From positions 1 to 41,632 of the forward strand of contig JAMLHW010000023.1 in the NCBI GenBank assembly GCA_023954475.1: DNA of 41,632 nucleotides, in the 5' to 3' direction. Positions 24,080 through 32,587 of the stretch are shown in pieces. Position 1 is the first letter of the stretch. Every line of letters starts with the position of its first letter. The notes under the pieces were generated by a model. The model was given only the letters and a program-made list of their open reading frames with translations, had not been told where the DNA came from and ran no database searches. The position numbers and the translations under genes are program-made. The DNA is from Anaerolineae bacterium. Lineage in GTDB: Bacteria; Chloroflexota; Anaerolineae; Promineifilales; Promineifilaceae.

Positions 24080-25735
24080 ATGAACGTCCTGCGACAGGGT
24101 CTTCCGTTTCGGCTCTTCGCCCTGTTCTTCTTCCTACTTTCTGCCGCCGTCCTCATCATCGCTCTAGGCAGCCTGGCTCTGCACCAGAACGCCATGCGTG
24201 AACTGGTCGCTAACCGCGACGAACGCGCCGCACGTGCCGCCGCGACAGCTATCGTGGAACAGTTACGCCAGCGGATCACCTTGCTGGATGGTCTAGCTGT
24301 ACAAACTGCCGGAGGCGAAACGCCGCTCATTGTCGATCTTCTCGCCGATCAATTTGGCGGCGGCCTGGCAATCTGGTACGGCTCGCAACTAATCGCTACG
24401 AACGGTCTGGGAGCGTCGCACGTCAGTTTTGACCAGAACACAACGTTTTCGCCGTTGGTCTTTGACACCGCTACGCAGCAACTCGTACTCTACATCACAT
24501 CGATTCGCGACGATGCGACCGTCGTCGGCGGCATTTACCCGCGCCAACTGGTCGCCGAAACGGTAAACGCCATCGTACCCATCGGCGCAGAAACTGGCGT
24601 CATGGTCGTCGATTCGTCCGGGACAATTATCTACGAGCACACTAACTACGACGACGCCTTTGATTTTGGCGACCATCCGGGTGTAGTTGAGGCGCTGCGC
24701 GGCGAGACTGGTTCGCAATTTGCAGAGACGGTTGGCGGCGAACATGTGATCACCTATACGGCTGTCGAGCCGGTCGGCTGGGCACTGGTCATCGAAGAGC
24801 CATGGGAAGCGGTTGCCGGCAGCTTTTTAGACGCGACGTTGCTCGCGCCGCTGTTATTGGTTCCGCTGCTTTTAGCGGCGTTGCTGGCTTTGTGGTTTGG
24901 TGGTCGCGAGATCGTGCGACCTTTGCAGCAGTTGACGCGGCAGGCGACGGCTTTAGGCGCGGGGGAATTCGGCCGAATCGACGAACCGGTTGGTGGCATT
25001 GCCGAAATCCGACAGCTACAGAGCGAACTGCAGGCGATGGCGAGGCGCGTGGCGATGGCTCAGAGCAGCCTTCGCACTTATGCTGGCGCTGTTACCCAAG
25101 GCCAGGAAGAAGAACGGCGACGGCTGGCACGCGAGTTGCACGACGACACGGTACAATCCCTGATCGCCTTGAGCCAGCGCATCCAACTGGCCCAAATGAC
25201 CCCAGAAGCACCGCCGGAACTGGAAAAACTGCGCCAGATGACGCTGCAAATCATCAACGATGTGCGCCGTCTCATGCAGGCATTGCGCCCCAGCTACCTG
25301 GAAGATTTGGGCTTGCTGCCGACGCTGGAGATTCTCCTAGCAGACATGGAGGCGTCACACGACCTTGAAACTCGGCTTACGGTTGGGGGCGAGGCACGCC
25401 GTCTGCCGGCGGAAGCGGAACTTGTATTTTATCGCGTAGCACAGGAAGCATTGACGAACGTGGTCAGGCACGCACAGGCGACGTATGTCGTGGTGCACGT
25501 CCGATTTTCGGCCGAAGTGACAACGCTCACCATCCAAGACGACGGTAACGGATTCACACCGCCTACAACCCAGTCCGCATTTGCCGAACAAGGTCATTTC
25601 GGCCTACTCGGCATCTACGAGCGTGCTGAACTGCTCGGCGCACAGGCAACGGTATCGTCATCACCTGATGTGGGAACAACTGTTGCGATAGTGCTGCCGG
25701 TGCCGAAAAACCGATCGCGTGCTTCACTCTATTGA
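24080..25735 (+). CDS. Membrane sensor histidine kinase, DegS/NarX (HisKA_3) type
   Basis: The protein is 551 residues. TM1 is at about 11-33 and TM2 at 254-274, enclosing an outer sensor of about 220 residues that looks like a single Cache/dCache domain ([31 protein letters not shown]). A HAMP linker follows ([25 protein letters not shown]). The HisKA_3 phosphorylation site is His354 in [19 protein letters not shown]. The ATPase domain has the N-box ([13 protein letters not shown]), DDGNGF at 487-492 and GHFGLLGI at 505-512. It should phosphorylate the adjacent response regulator in answer to a small ligand outside the cell. Its last 12 bases overlap the end of the convergent P-ATPase gene. 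Confidence 0.93.
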   Translation: MNVLRQGLPFRLFALFFFLLSAAVLIIALGSLALHQNAMRELVANRDERAARAAATAIVEQLRQRITLLDGLAVQTAGGETPLIVDLLADQFGGGLAIWYGSQLIATNGLGASHVSFDQNTTFSPLVFDTATQQLVLYITSIRDDATVVGGIYPRQLVAETVNAIVPIGAETGVMVVDSSGTIIYEHTNYDDAFDFGDHPGVVEALRGETGSQFAETVGGEHVITYTAVEPVGWALVIEEPWEAVAGSFLDATLLAPLLLVPLLLAALLALWFGGREIVRPLQQLTRQATALGAGEFGRIDEPVGGIAEIRQLQSELQAMARRVAMAQSSLRTYAGAVTQGQEEERRRLARELHDDTVQSLIALSQRIQLAQMTPEAPPELEKLRQMTLQIINDVRRLMQALRPSYLEDLGLLPTLEILLADMEASHDLETRLTVGGEARRLPAEAELVFYRVAQEALTNVVRHAQATYVVVHVRFSAEVTTLTIQDDGNGFTPPTTQSAFAEQGHFGLLGIYERAELLGAQATVSSSPDVGTTVAIVLPVPKNRSRASLY

Positions 25736-27859
25736 GAGGTCAACACGGCGCAACATTTGGGCGTTGATGGCAACGATGATCGTACTCAGAGACATGAGTA
25801 TTGCCCCCAGCGCGGGCGGCATGATGAATCCGAACGGTGCCAAAATGCCAGCCGCCAGCGGGATCATGACGATGTTGTAGCCTGCGCCCCACCAGATATT
25901 TTGCTTCTGTTTGCGGAAACTGGCCTGGCTCAGTCGCAAAATCTTGACCACATCCAACGGGTTGCTCTGCACGAGGATCAATTCGGCCGATTCCACAGCT
26001 ACATCCGTCCCGCTGCCGATAGCAATGCCGATGTCAGCACGTGTCAACGCCGGCGCATCGTTGACGCCATCGCCGACCATCGCCACGCGCTTGCCCTCGC
26101 GCTGCAATGCGACGACTTTCTGATCTTTATCCTCCGGCAACACCTCTGCAAAGTAATGGTCAATGTCCAGTTCTGCGGCAACTGCCCGGGCGACATCGCG
26201 GCTGTCGCCCGTCAGCATGGCAACCGCTATACCCATCTCGTGCAGGGCACGCACTGCCGTGCCGCTTTCCTCTCGAATCACATCGGCCAGGGCAAATGCC
26301 GCCACTATATCTTGTTCGCGCACCAGGTAGACCACGGTTTGCCCCTTTTCGCCGGCAGATTGCGCAAACTCAGCCAGTTTTGGTACGGGTTCCACTTCCA
26401 GAAATTGCAGCAAACGCGGCCCACCGACGTAGACAGTTTGATCATTGTGAACGGCTTTGACACCCTGTCCTTTCAAAATCTCGAATTTGCTGATGGCGGG
26501 GAGAGTGAGTTGTCGCTCTTCGGCCGATTGACGGATGGCACGCGCAATGGGATGTTCTGAATCGCCTTCCACAGCGGCAGTGATTGCCAACGCCTCATCA
26601 GCCGCCAGCATATCTGTCACAACGCTGGCGGCAACACCGATTTCTGCCCTGGTCAGTGTTCCTGTCTTGTCGAAGACGATGACATCCACATCTTTGGCCG
26701 TTTCCATCGCCCGACGGTCGCGAATTAATATGCCGTTTTCTGCACCCAAGGCTGTTGTGTTAGCAACCACGAGGGGTACGGCCAACCCTAGCGCATGGGG
26801 ACAAGCAATGACCAGAATAGTGACGACGATGGCGACGACCTGGGCGGTGACACTGCCATAGTAAATTGACCAGATGACGCCTGCCAGCAGCGCGACCAAC
26901 ACAGCGGCATAAAAGAGCAGTGACGCTGCCTTGTCGGCTAGCAGTTGCGTCTGCGATTTGCTTTGTAGTGCTTCATCTACCAAGCGCATAATGCCGGAAA
27001 GGGTAGTGTCCTCGCCGACGGCAGTGACGCGCAAGCGCAAGCTGCCGTTGCCGGCGTTGATCGTCCCGGCGATGACCTGGGAGTCCACTGTTTTCATGAC
27101 CGGTTTGGACTCGCCAGTGATCATCGCTTCGTTGAGTTCGGATGCACCTTCGATGACAATGCCGTCCGCCGGGACGATTGCGCCGGGTCGCACGAGGACC
27201 ACATCGTCGCGTTGTAGATGGTCAACGGGATGTTCCTCAACGCTGCCGTCGGGTTGTATGATTTCGGCCGAATCCGGCATCAATTTTGCCAGTGAATCCA
27301 GCGCACCCGACGCCTGGCGCACGCTGCGCATCTCCAGCCAGTGGCCGAGCAACATGATGTCGATCAACGTGACCAGTTCCCAGAAAAAGTCCTCTCCGAT
27401 CTCCCAGACGAGCGTCGCCATGCTGTAGAAATAAGCGACGCTAATTGCCAACGAAATCAGGGTCATCATGCCCGGACTGCGGTCGCGTAATTCCCACGTC
27501 GCCATCCTGAGAAACGGCAAACCGCCATAAAGGAAGATGATGGTGGACAGCACCGGAACGATGAGCAAACTGCCGGGAAAAACCGGCACCGTATAGCCAA
27601 ACCACGATTGAATGGCTGGACTGTAGATAATGACCGGAATGCTTAACGCCAAAATGATCCAGAACCGGTTGCGAAACATGATTTCGTGGCCGGTGTGGTC
27701 GTGGTGGCCGGTGTGAGCCTTGTCGTCTGCATGACGGTGATCGGCATGTTTGTCGTGGACGGCATGATCGGCCAAGATGTCTCGTCGTCCCTCCATCTCG
27801 CAAATGCGACAGCAGGTGCAACGGTCGTTTTTCCGCTCGGAATGTGTGTGTGTGGTCAT
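25724..27859 (-). CDS. Heavy-metal P1B-type ATPase, CPH (CopB-like) subtype
   Basis: The protein is 711 residues. The N-terminus is a metal-binding tail: TCCRICEM near residue 15, then a His/Asp-rich stretch (about residues 32-59) in place of the usual Cys-based HMA domain. Eight helices are expected. The translocation motif is CPH ([13 protein letters not shown], about residue 354), typical of CopB-type copper or silver ATPases. The phosphorylated Asp is in DKTGTLT (about 395), the hinge is GDGVND (about 597) and the actuator has a TGES loop (MITGESKPV). It exports copper, or possibly silver, using ATP. Across a 270-bp gap with inverted repeats it is divergent from the thiol-redox genes. Confidence 0.92.
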   Translation of the reverse strand: MTTHTHSERKNDRCTCCRICEMEGRRDILADHAVHDKHADHRHADDKAHTGHHDHTGHEIMFRNRFWIILALSIPVIIYSPAIQSWFGYTVPVFPGSLLIVPVLSTIIFLYGGLPFLRMATWELRDRSPGMMTLISLAISVAYFYSMATLVWEIGEDFFWELVTLIDIMLLGHWLEMRSVRQASGALDSLAKLMPDSAEIIQPDGSVEEHPVDHLQRDDVVLVRPGAIVPADGIVIEGASELNEAMITGESKPVMKTVDSQVIAGTINAGNGSLRLRVTAVGEDTTLSGIMRLVDEALQSKSQTQLLADKAASLLFYAAVLVALLAGVIWSIYYGSVTAQVVAIVVTILVIACPHALGLAVPLVVANTTALGAENGILIRDRRAMETAKDVDVIVFDKTGTLTRAEIGVAASVVTDMLAADEALAITAAVEGDSEHPIARAIRQSAEERQLTLPAISKFEILKGQGVKAVHNDQTVYVGGPRLLQFLEVEPVPKLAEFAQSAGEKGQTVVYLVREQDIVAAFALADVIREESGTAVRALHEMGIAVAMLTGDSRDVARAVAAELDIDHYFAEVLPEDKDQKVVALQREGKRVAMVGDGVNDAPALTRADIGIAIGSGTDVAVESAELILVQSNPLDVVKILRLSQASFRKQKQNIWWGAGYNIVMIPLAAGILAPFGFIMPPALGAILMSLSTIIVAINAQMLRRVDLSIE

Positions 27860-27973
27860 TTGTGAGTCTACTCCAGTCCGGATTTATTCAATGGCGTGTT
27901 TCAACTATCACATCAAACTTAACATATCTCAGACATACGCTGAGTGTAGGCCATCCGGCACGCGCTGAACACA

Positions 27974-28046
27974 GCCATTTGGCGGAATTACAGTCATGAT
28001 TTCGGCCGATTCTCATCATCCACTGAGCATAAACCAGCCAAATGGC
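27974..28046. promoter_or_regulatory. Inverted repeat around a TCGGCCGA copy in the P-ATPase/redox divergent gap
   Basis: GCCATTTGGC (27974-27983) and its reverse complement GCCAAATGGC (28037-28046) flank TCGGCCGA at 28002. GTCATGAT occurs twice (about 27993 and 28059). This 27860-28128 gap must contain the promoters of both divergent genes. The repeats may be binding sites of a metal- or redox-responsive regulator; this is inference. Confidence 0.4.
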
Positions 28047-28128
28047 GCATACGAGCGGTCATGATACGTGATAAATTGTTGACGATGAACAGCGAACGGT
28101 GAATGAAAACTTCGCTGCGAGGGAATCA

Positions 28129-28551
28129 ATGGAGAAAGACAGATTCATGCGTTCACGACTGCGTTGGCTGCTGGCCTTTGTCGTCGTCTGGCTGGCAGTC
28201 GGTTGCACACAGTTACCAACCGTACAACCGGGCATATCGCTGCCAGATGCCGGTCTGTTGCCGGATACAGAACAGCCACTCTTTGTCTTGTTCTACACAG
28301 ACAACTGACCGCCTTGAGCGCAATTTACGCCTATCGTGAATGGGCTGGAGACAGAATTTGACGGAAAGGTGACATTTGTGCGGCTGAACGCAGCGCAGCG
28401 CGAGGTAGAGCAGTTACAGCAGCAGCTTGGTTTGCGCGGGCATCCCGCCGTCGGCCTGCTCAACAGTAAAGGCCACCTTGTTGAGCGCTATTTTGGCGTA
28501 CAATCGGCCGAAACTCTGCGTCAACGTCTGCAAAGGCTGGCATCGCCCTGA
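28129..28551 (+). CDS. Thioredoxin-like lipoprotein with two in-frame TGA codons at CxxC (putative UxxU selenoprotein)
   Basis: From the ATG at 28129 (GAGGGA upstream) the frame reads a lipoprotein signal with lipobox LAVGC (Cys26), then a thioredoxin fold: strand PLFVLFYTDN, active-site segment, AQFTPIVNGLETEF, strand KVTFVRLNAA, the cis-Pro loop RGHPAVGLLN (Pro106) and the last helix ETLRQRLQRL. The only interruptions are TGA at 28306-28308 (residue 60) and 28315-28317 (residue 63), exactly the two Cys positions of CxxC, giving X-Pro-Pro-X. TGA is the normal stop of several genes nearby. A candidate SECIS hairpin lies just downstream. I infer UxxU selenocysteine; a doubly mutated pseudogene is the alternative. 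Gene callers would split it (28099-28308; 28336-28551). Confidence 0.7.
28329..28345 (+). promoter_or_regulatory. Candidate bacterial SECIS-like hairpin
   Basis: GCCTAT (28329-28334) pairs with ATGGGC (28340-28345), with one U-G wobble, around the five-base loop CGTGA, whose second base is G. The loop begins 17 bases after the second TGA and 26 after the first. That is within the spacing and loop-G pattern known for bacterial SECIS elements, which bind SelB. The stem is short and unscored. Confidence 0.4.
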
Positions 28552-28583
28552 GTCCATAACAAGCAACGTATCGGAGAGAAAAA

Positions 28584-29105
28584 GTGCGAACAACATCCAG
28601 ACGCAAACGACGCGAACAGTACCAACGCCACGAACGACGCAATCGCATCATCTACGGCATAATCGGCGGTATCGTCCTGCTCGCCATCGTCGCCATGGTA
28701 ACCGTCTTGCCTTCGCCAAACCAGCGGCTGCGTGCCGACTTTGAGCCGACCACGCTCAGCATAGGTGAACAAGTCTATGTCCAACAATGCGCCGTCTGTC
28801 ACGGCATCAACCTCGAAGGTCAGCTCAACTGGCGAGAAGGCAACGCCGACGGCACATTCCGCGCCCCACCGCACGACGAAACGGGGCACACCTGGCATCA
28901 TGGCGACAGCTATTTGCTGGAACGTATTCGCACGGGAACGGCTACGATGAGCCCCGACATGCAGGCGGCCAGCAACATGCCCGGATACGAAGGCATTCTC
29001 ACCGACGAAGAAATGCAAGCCGTATTGGCATATATCAAGGAAGCGTGGCCGACCGACATTCAACGTTCGCAAGCTCGCGCCACAGCCGCCGAGCCTACCC
29101 AATAG
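28584..29105 (+). CDS. Membrane-anchored cytochrome c
   Basis: It starts with GTG at 28584 after GGAGAG. The protein is 173 residues. A very basic cytoplasmic start (RRKRREQYQRHERRNR) precedes one membrane anchor (IIYGIIGGIVLLAIVAMVTVL, 22-42). The haem site is CAVCH (Cys69, Cys72, His73), and NMPGY supplies the likely axial Met132. It is a class I monohaem electron carrier facing outside. It lies 32 bp after the thioredoxin-like gene and 27 bp before the DsbA-repeat gene, so the three look like one operon. It could pass electrons between thiol-redox proteins and the respiratory chain. Confidence 0.88.
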   Translation: MRTTSRRKRREQYQRHERRNRIIYGIIGGIVLLAIVAMVTVLPSPNQRLRADFEPTTLSIGEQVYVQQCAVCHGINLEGQLNWREGNADGTFRAPPHDETGHTWHHGDSYLLERIRTGTATMSPDMQAASNMPGYEGILTDEEMQAVLAYIKEAWPTDIQRSQARATAAEPTQ

Positions 29106-29132
29106 TACAAACGGAGTGAGACGGAATAATAT

Positions 29133-31106
29133 ATGATGAAGAAATGCAGCGTATTCCTGGCGATGGCGTTTGCTGTTTTGTTTCTGGTGGCCTGTCAACC
29201 ACCCGATCCTGTTGGCCTACCGGATGAAGTGGGTGAGGTTGATGTGGTTTCGGCCGAAAACGGCCCCGCCGAAAAACCCGTTTCTCCCACCTTTCCCGGC
29301 CTGACCGCCGAGGGCGACTTGTTGGCTCTGGGCGACCCCAACGCCCCGATCGCGATGGTCGAGTACTCCGATTTTCAATGTCCATTTTGCCGCCGCTACG
29401 CCGAACAAACCTTTGTTCAAATCAAACGGGAGTGGATCGACACGGGCCAGGTGTACTACGTCTTCCGCGATTTCCCGATAGCAGGCCTACATCCACTGGC
29501 TTACCGCCTCCACGAAGCCGCCCGCTGCGTCGCCGCTGCCGACCTTGACGCCTTCTGGCAGGCCCACGACCTGTTCTTCGCCCAGGCGGAACGCTTTCAG
29601 GTGCAATCCGAGGCGGCCATGGACGGAGCCATTTTGGCTGCACTCGCCGAAGCCGGGCTGCCCGATGTCGCCGCGTGTTTACAGAACGGGGAATTTGCTG
29701 CGGTGGTGCAGGCAGGCGTCGCCGAAGGTCAGGCACGCGGTGTGCGCGGCACGCCGTCATTTTTCGTCGACGGCAATTTGTTTGCCGGCGCACAACCATA
29801 CACTGTTTTTGAACAATATCTGACCGCTGCCGGTGATGGAACGTTGGCCGCTTTGCTGCAGCCGACACCAGTTCCTGCGCAGGCTGGTGCGCCAGTCGCT
29901 GCACCGACACCGGCGACGATTGAGCCGCGCCCTGTAAGCGCCCTGGGCGATCCCGATGCGCAGGTGACCATTGTCGAATATTCTGATTTTCAATGCCCGT
30001 TTTGCCGCCGTCATCATCAGCAAACGCTACCCTCATTACTGCAAAACCACGTCGAAACGGGGCGCGTTTACTACGTATTCAAGGATTACCCGATTGCCAA
30101 CCTGCATCCGCTGGCTTATCGGCTCCACGAAGCGGCATTGTGCGTCGGCGAGACAGTGGGTGCAGACGGTTTCTGGCTGGCGCACGATCTCTTTTTTGAC
30201 CAGGCTGAGCATTTCCAGGTCGATACGGTGGCGGCGATGGATGCTGCTGTGATCGACGCGCTAGCCGCTGCCGGGTTGCTGACGACAGTAGTGGAGGATT
30301 GTTTTGTCAATGGCGAGAAATCGGCCGAAGTGCAGGCCAACATTGCCGAAGCCCAGGCGCTGGGTGTAACCGGTACACCAGCGTTTTTCATCAACGGCTA
30401 TCCGCTGACGGGGGCGCAACCGCTGCAAACGTTCGAATATGCGATTGGCCTGGCAGAAGAAGGTACGATCGCTGATGCGTACCAGCCGCGCAACGGGCCG
30501 AATGATGGCAAGGCACAAGCCACAGCTACGGCGCAAGCCACCGGCCCGGTCGATGTGCCGCTTGGCGATGCGCCAGCCAAAGGTTCGGTCGATGCGCCCA
30601 TCACCATAGTCGAATACTCCGACTACCAATGCCCATTCTGCCTGCGCCACTTCACCGACACCATGCTGGAGATTCAGCGCTACATCGACGCTGGACAGGT
30701 GCGTTACGTATTCAAGGATTTTCCGCTGCACAACATCCATCCGCAGGCGGAAAAGGCCCACGAAGCAGCGCGCTGCGCTCGTGAACAGGGTGGAGACGAC
30801 GCGTACTGGCAGATGCACGACCTGCTGTTTACCAACCAGTCGGCTTGGGGACAGGCACCGCTCGACCAGCACAGCGATGTGATCAAAGAATTGGCGGCAG
30901 AAGCCAGTCTGGACCAGAGTGCGTTTGATGTGTGTTTGGACAGTGGTCGTCATGCAACGGCGATCAACAACGACTTGCAGGAAGGGTCGCGGCTGGGTGT
31001 GCGCGGGACGCCAGCGTTTTTCATCAACGGCCAGTTTGTGAGCGGTGCGCAGCCGTTTGCCGTCTTTGACCAGGCGATTCAGCAGGCGCTAGCATCGGCC
31101 GAATGA
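29133..31106 (+). CDS. Lipoprotein with three tandem DsbA-like thioredoxin domains
   Basis: The protein is 657 residues. The signal ends in lipobox LVAC (Cys21). Three DsbA/thioredoxin_4 domains follow, each opening with (V)EYSD(F/Y)QCPFC. The active cysteine pairs are Cys83/86, Cys288/291 and Cys500/503, each with a later cis-Pro motif (RGTPSFF, TGTPAFF, RGTPAFF). Linkers are Ala/Pro/Thr-rich. All three sites are complete CPFC, so the protein should oxidise or isomerise thiols of exported proteins, with three active sites on one anchor. Single-domain relatives are usual; three in one chain is rare. It ends with a TCGGCCGA copy coding Ser-Ala-Glu just before the stop. Confidence 0.9.
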   Translation: MMKKCSVFLAMAFAVLFLVACQPPDPVGLPDEVGEVDVVSAENGPAEKPVSPTFPGLTAEGDLLALGDPNAPIAMVEYSDFQCPFCRRYAEQTFVQIKREWIDTGQVYYVFRDFPIAGLHPLAYRLHEAARCVAAADLDAFWQAHDLFFAQAERFQVQSEAAMDGAILAALAEAGLPDVAACLQNGEFAAVVQAGVAEGQARGVRGTPSFFVDGNLFAGAQPYTVFEQYLTAAGDGTLAALLQPTPVPAQAGAPVAAPTPATIEPRPVSALGDPDAQVTIVEYSDFQCPFCRRHHQQTLPSLLQNHVETGRVYYVFKDYPIANLHPLAYRLHEAALCVGETVGADGFWLAHDLFFDQAEHFQVDTVAAMDAAVIDALAAAGLLTTVVEDCFVNGEKSAEVQANIAEAQALGVTGTPAFFINGYPLTGAQPLQTFEYAIGLAEEGTIADAYQPRNGPNDGKAQATATAQATGPVDVPLGDAPAKGSVDAPITIVEYSDYQCPFCLRHFTDTMLEIQRYIDAGQVRYVFKDFPLHNIHPQAEKAHEAARCAREQGGDDAYWQMHDLLFTNQSAWGQAPLDQHSDVIKELAAEASLDQSAFDVCLDSGRHATAINNDLQEGSRLGVRGTPAFFINGQFVSGAQPFAVFDQAIQQALASAE

Positions 31107-31224
31107 AGTTAGTAGTAGTCGTCAGCAAACAGCGATCAGCGTGAAAAACAGCACAATCGCTTCCTATTAGCTAGTTGCACGCCAATAGTTGTTTCATACC
31201 GGTTTTTATGCGACGATTGTGTAC

Positions 31225-31803
31225 ATGATTGCCAGCATAACCGGAACGATTCTCAAGATTGAAGCCGATGCCCTCGTCATCGCTGTCGGCGGCGTTGGCG
31301 TGCGCGTGTTTGTGCCGCGCACCGTGCTGGAAGATGTCGGCGGCATCGGCCGAAATGTCGCCCTCCACACCCATCTCGCCGTCCGCGAAACCGATCTCAC
31401 CCTCTACGGCTTTGAGACCGAAGACGATCTGCGCCTGTTCCTGCTGTTAATCGGAATCAACAAAGTCGGCCCCAAGCTGGCGCTCTCCATTCTCTCCACA
31501 CTCAGCCCCGAACTGCTGCGCAGCGCCGTCATGCAGGAAGAAACGGTCGTTTTGCAGCGCGTACCCGGCATCGGCAAAAAAACGGCCGAAAATATCATGT
31601 TTGCCCTGCGCGGCAAGCTCGACTACGCCGACTCATCTTCAGTCGCGCTCTACAGCGATGTCGATGCCGATGTCATCGATGTGCTGACAACGCTCGGATT
31701 CAGCATTGTCGAAGCGCAATCCGCGCTGCAAAAAGTACCCCGTGATGTTAAAGATGTCGATCAGCGCGTTGCCGCTGCTTTGCAACTTCTGGACCAGGGC
31801 TAA
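31225..31803 (+). CDS. ruvA: Holliday junction branch migration protein RuvA
   Basis: The start at 31225 gives MIASITGTILKIEADALVI, the normal family N-terminus. There is no Shine-Dalgarno. The protein is 192 residues with the three RuvA domains: OB fold (1-62), double helix-hairpin-helix (FLLLIGINKVGPKLALSIL; LQRVPGIGKKTAENIMFAL), and the mobile C-terminal domain (DVIDVLTTLGFSIVEAQSALQKV) that contacts RuvB. RuvA tetramers bind four-way junctions and load RuvB. ruvB is not adjacent. Confidence 0.95.
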   Translation: MIASITGTILKIEADALVIAVGGVGVRVFVPRTVLEDVGGIGRNVALHTHLAVRETDLTLYGFETEDDLRLFLLLIGINKVGPKLALSILSTLSPELLRSAVMQEETVVLQRVPGIGKKTAENIMFALRGKLDYADSSSVALYSDVDADVIDVLTTLGFSIVEAQSALQKVPRDVKDVDQRVAAALQLLDQG

Positions 31804-31849
31804 CAACTAAGCGGTTTATCAACGGAATAATACAATCTCCGTTCACCTG

Positions 31850-31878
31850 TTGCGTGGCCGTTTTCACTTTACTATAAT
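31850..31878 (+). promoter_or_regulatory. Sigma70-type promoter for lepB
   Basis: TTGCGT (31850-31855), a 17-bp spacer and TATAAT (31873-31878), 28 bp before the ATG at 31907. It is one of the best promoters in the window by eye. Confidence 0.65.
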
Positions 31879-31906
31879 CGCTTCAGCGTCTGACGCTGGA
31901 GACGAC

Positions 31907-32587
31907 ATGACCAATTACGAGCAGCCAATGGACAGAGAACATTCGGCCGAATCGGGCGACTATGTCCGGCAGCCAACCTCATACTTTGTACGCGAAATAA
32001 TCGAAACACTCCTGCTCACCCTGCTCATCTTCTGGGTAGTGAATACCATGACAGGGCGTTTTCGCATTGAAGGACAAAGCATGGAGCCTACCTTGCACGA
32101 GGGAGAATACGTCCTCGTCAACAAACTGGCGTATTATCTCGGTGAGCCGGAGCGCGGTGACATCATCGTCATGCATCACAGTGCTGAACGCGATTTCATC
32201 AAGCGCATTGTGGGTTTACCGGGCGATCATGTCGTCATCAATGACAATCACGATGTGTTGGTCAACGGCGTCAAGCTCAATGAACCGTATCTCAACGGCC
32301 CACCCCCTTCGACGGGTTCATGGACGGTACCCGAAGACTCGTATTTTGTGATGGGGGATAATCGGCCGAATTCCAGTGATTCCCGCGCATGGGGCTTTCT
32401 CGAAGCGGATCAGATAGCCGGCAAAGCGGCTGCCATTTACTGGCCGCTGGCAGATTTACAATGGGCGCCCCATTACGACCATACTTACGTCGATTACGGC
32501 GCTGTGCCAACGTCAACAGACAACAGCCCTGGGTCACCAGATACGGCGCACAATCTATCGACCGTCCCACAGTCGCTAACGCAATAA
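31907..32587 (+). CDS. lepB: Signal peptidase I
   Basis: The ATG at 31907 has CTGGAG before it. The protein is 226 residues. One membrane helix (about 30-47, IIETLLLTLLIFWVVN) anchors it. Catalytic Ser58 lies in GQSMEPTL and Lys99 in RDFIKRIVGLPGD, with the box GDNRPNSSDSR further on. It removes signal peptides from exported proteins at the outer face of the membrane. The tail (about 25 residues after DHTYVDYG) is Ser/Thr/Pro-rich and beyond the usual end. Its stop overlaps the start of the next gene (TAATG), implying translational coupling. Confidence 0.93.
   Translation: MTNYEQPMDREHSAESGDYVRQPTSYFVREIIETLLLTLLIFWVVNTMTGRFRIEGQSMEPTLHEGEYVLVNKLAYYLGEPERGDIIVMHHSAERDFIKRIVGLPGDHVVINDNHDVLVNGVKLNEPYLNGPPPSTGSWTVPEDSYFVMGDNRPNSSDSRAWGFLEADQIAGKAAAIYWPLADLQWAPHYDHTYVDYGAVPTSTDNSPGSPDTAHNLSTVPQSLTQ

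Noticed and set aside
25724-25735. 12-bp overlap of kinase and P-ATPase ends as an error
   Set aside because: Both proteins end naturally for their families, and short convergent overlaps are common.
28099-28551. Global reassignment of TGA to an amino acid
   Set aside because: TGA ends several well-defined genes here (for example at 1816, 24067 and 25735), so only local recoding is possible.
28099-28551. Two separate small genes (28099-28308 and 28336-28551)
   Set aside because: They share one frame and together make one thioredoxin fold; the second part has no ribosome binding site and begins in the middle of a helix.
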